Source of the DNA: Spongiactinospora rosea
GTDB lineage: Bacteria > Actinomycetota > Actinomycetes > Streptosporangiales > Streptosporangiaceae
Direction of reading: 5' to 3'
Length of the DNA stretch: 64,000 nt
Assembly: GCF_003315795.1 (NCBI RefSeq)
Contig: NZ_QMEY01000003.1
Span: 496,001-560,000 of the forward strand
Part shown: positions 62,568 to 64,000 of the stretch, piece after piece
How the letters are laid out: each line of letters begins with the position of its first letter
Numbering within the stretch: the stretch's first letter is position 1
Position numbers and translations under genes: made by a program
The notes under the pieces: model-generated
The model's database searches: none
Told to the model about the DNA's origin: nothing
Seen by the model: only the letters and a program-made list of their open reading frames with translations

Positions 62568-64000
62568 GTGGCAGCACCGCAGAACTACCTCGCGGTCATC
62601 AAGGTCGTCGGCATCGGCGGCGGCGGCGTCAACGCCGTCAACCGAATGATCGAGGAGGGACTCAAGGGCGTCGAGTTCATCGCCATCAACACCGACGCCC
62701 AGGCGCTGCTGATGAGTGACGCCGACGTCAAACTCGATGTCGGCAGAGAACTCACGCGCGGCCTTGGCGCGGGCGCCAACCCGGAGGTGGGCCGCAAGGC
62801 GGCCGAAGACCACCGGGAGGAGATCGAAGAGGTCCTCAAGGGCGCGGACATGGTGTTCGTGACCGCCGGGGAGGGCGGCGGCACCGGCACCGGCGGCGCG
62901 CCCGTGGTGGCCAGCATCGCCCGGTCCCTGGGGGCGCTCACCATAGGAGTCGTCACCCGGCCGTTCAGCTTCGAGGGACGGCGGCGCGCCTCCCAGGCCG
63001 AGGCCGGAATAGAGACACTGCGCGACGAGGTCGACACCCTCATCGTGATCCCCAACGACCGGCTGCTGTCGATCTCCGACCGGCAGGTGAGCGTCCTGGA
63101 CGCCTTCAAGGCGGCCGACCAGGTGCTGCTGTCCGGTGTGCAGGGCATAACGGATCTCATCACCACCCCCGGTCTGATCAACCTCGACTTCGCCGACGTG
63201 AAGTCGGTCATGTCCGGCGCGGGCTCCGCGCTGATGGGCATCGGACACGCCAGGGGCGACGACCGCTCGGTCGCCGCCGCCGAGATGGCCGTCTCCAGCC
63301 CCCTCCTGGAGGCCAGCATCGACGGCGCGCACGGGGTGCTGCTGTCCATCGCGGGCGGCTCCGACCTCGGCCTGTTCGAGATCAACGAGGCCGCCCAGCT
63401 CGTCTCCAACGCGGCGGCCCCCGAAGCCAACATCATCTTCGGCACGGTCATCGACGACGCCCTCGGCGACGAGGTGCGGGTCACGGTGATCGCGGCCGGG
63501 TTCGACGAGCCGGCCAGGGAGAGCCCGGCACCTGTCGCCCACCAGCCCACGGCCCGGCCGCAGCCCGCGCGGCCCGCCGCGCCGGCCTCTCCGGGGCCGG
63601 TCCGCTCATCGCCGGGTACGCCGAGCGTCAAGGCGGACCACCGTACGGAGTCCGCCCGCTCCGACCCTCCACCCAGGTCAGAGGCGCCGCACAGACCCGA
63701 GCCGCGCCACGAGACCCCGCGCTATGAGACGCCGCGCGAGCCGCAGCGCCAGGAGATGCCCCGGCCCGAGCCGCGCATCGAGCCGCGCCCGCAGCCCCGG
63801 CCCGAACCGCGCCCCGAGCCGCCCGCGCCGGTGCGCCCGCTGGCCGGCGCCACCTCGCCGGAGGCGCCCGCCGACGAACCGCCCGGCCTCTCGCTGGCCA
63901 GGCCCGTCGCCGAGCCCGCCACCTCGCCCGCCCCGCCCACGCCGATCAGCTCCCGGATGCCGGACCAGCCCCGGCCCCGGGTCGTCTTCGAGGAGGAAGA
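62568..64000 (+). CDS. ftsZ: Cell division GTPase FtsZ, 3' end beyond the window
   Basis: The first 477 residues of the tubulin-like GTPase that forms the Z ring. The GTG start gives [21 protein letters not shown] and has GGAAAGG about 11 nt upstream. The GTP-binding signature is [20 protein letters not shown], and the T7 catalytic loop follows [20 protein letters not shown]. The globular part ends near residue 316. The long linker is Pro/Arg/Glu-rich with short PRPEPR-like repeats (about residues 375-425). The frame is open at the window edge at RVVFEEE, close to the conserved C-terminal peptide that binds partner proteins, so little is missing. Confidence 0.97.
   Translation, partial: MAAPQNYLAVIKVVGIGGGGVNAVNRMIEEGLKGVEFIAINTDAQALLMSDADVKLDVGRELTRGLGAGANPEVGRKAAEDHREEIEEVLKGADMVFVTAGEGGGTGTGGAPVVASIARSLGALTIGVVTRPFSFEGRRRASQAEAGIETLRDEVDTLIVIPNDRLLSISDRQVSVLDAFKAADQVLLSGVQGITDLITTPGLINLDFADVKSVMSGAGSALMGIGHARGDDRSVAAAEMAVSSPLLEASIDGAHGVLLSIAGGSDLGLFEINEAAQLVSNAAAPEANIIFGTVIDDALGDEVRVTVIAAGFDEPARESPAPVAHQPTARPQPARPAAPASPGPVRSSPGTPSVKADHRTESARSDPPPRSEAPHRPEPRHETPRYETPREPQRQEMPRPEPRIEPRPQPRPEPRPEPPAPVRPLAGATSPEAPADEPPGLSLARPVAEPATSPAPPTPISSRMPDQPRPRVVFEEE

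Overview
The window is 64 kb of very GC-rich chromosomal DNA with frequent GTG and TTG starts. It comes from a filamentous-type actinobacterium. The evidence is the dcw gene order (mraZ, rsmH, ftsL, ftsI, murE, murF, mraY, murD, ftsW, murG, murC, ftsQ, ftsZ), a DUF3040 protein just outside that cluster, a PriA without helicase motifs, the PAMHTEMW variant of the CoaC motif, a TCGAAC-N4-GTTCG LexA-type box and leaderless TAnnnT promoters. A Streptosporangiales-like host is my guess from general resemblance and is not proven. No rRNA, tRNA, CRISPR array, prophage or insertion sequence was found.

Layout. Positions 1-17.3 kb hold housekeeping genes on the + strand: the end of coaBC, a small PH-like protein, metK, two tandem LuxR/STAND regulators, priA, two paralogous CxCxxC proteins of unknown function, def, fmt, rsmB, a PAP2 phosphatase and rpe. 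Positions 17.3-23.4 kb hold a five-gene peptide/opine-type ABC transporter operon on the - strand (DppC, binding protein, DppB, DppD, DppF order). At 23.8-28.1 kb an FMN riboswitch leads ribD-ribE-pnuX-ribBA-ribH, a tightly overlapping riboflavin operon with a built-in vitamin transporter. Positions 28.2-34.1 kb hold a PH-domain protein and a CoxD/CoxE/CoxF-type maturation module plus a MocA-like cytidylyltransferase. No molybdenum hydroxylase structural genes are in view, and the module is surrounded by degenerate repeats. Positions 34-41 kb hold a VanJ-like membrane phosphohydrolase, an LLM oxidoreductase, pepP-efp-nusB, a methyltransferase, dinB with an SOS box, and the DUF3040 protein. A - strand MoxR-DUF58-transglutaminase operon (41.5-46.3 kb) diverges from the dcw cluster (46.6 kb to the right edge). 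The dcw cluster begins with a four-copy MraZ operator and ends in a truncated ftsZ.

The most unusual signal is a repeated kind of junction. At four places where two same-strand genes meet (LuxR1/LuxR2, coxD/coxE, DUF58/transglutaminase, murD/ftsW), the stop-start junction or its ribosome-binding site has been tandemly copied. The gap is then filled by one or two short open frames that abut or overlap both neighbours. In the coxD-coxE-xdhC stretch every overlap is the same 8-nt form ATGNNTGA. These look like duplicated translation-coupling junctions. Whether the small peptides are made, or the spacers are only a ribosome relay or relics of slippage, cannot be settled from sequence. A second oddity is that FtsL and FtsI, encoded side by side, each carry a long N-terminal tail built from about 10-residue repeats.
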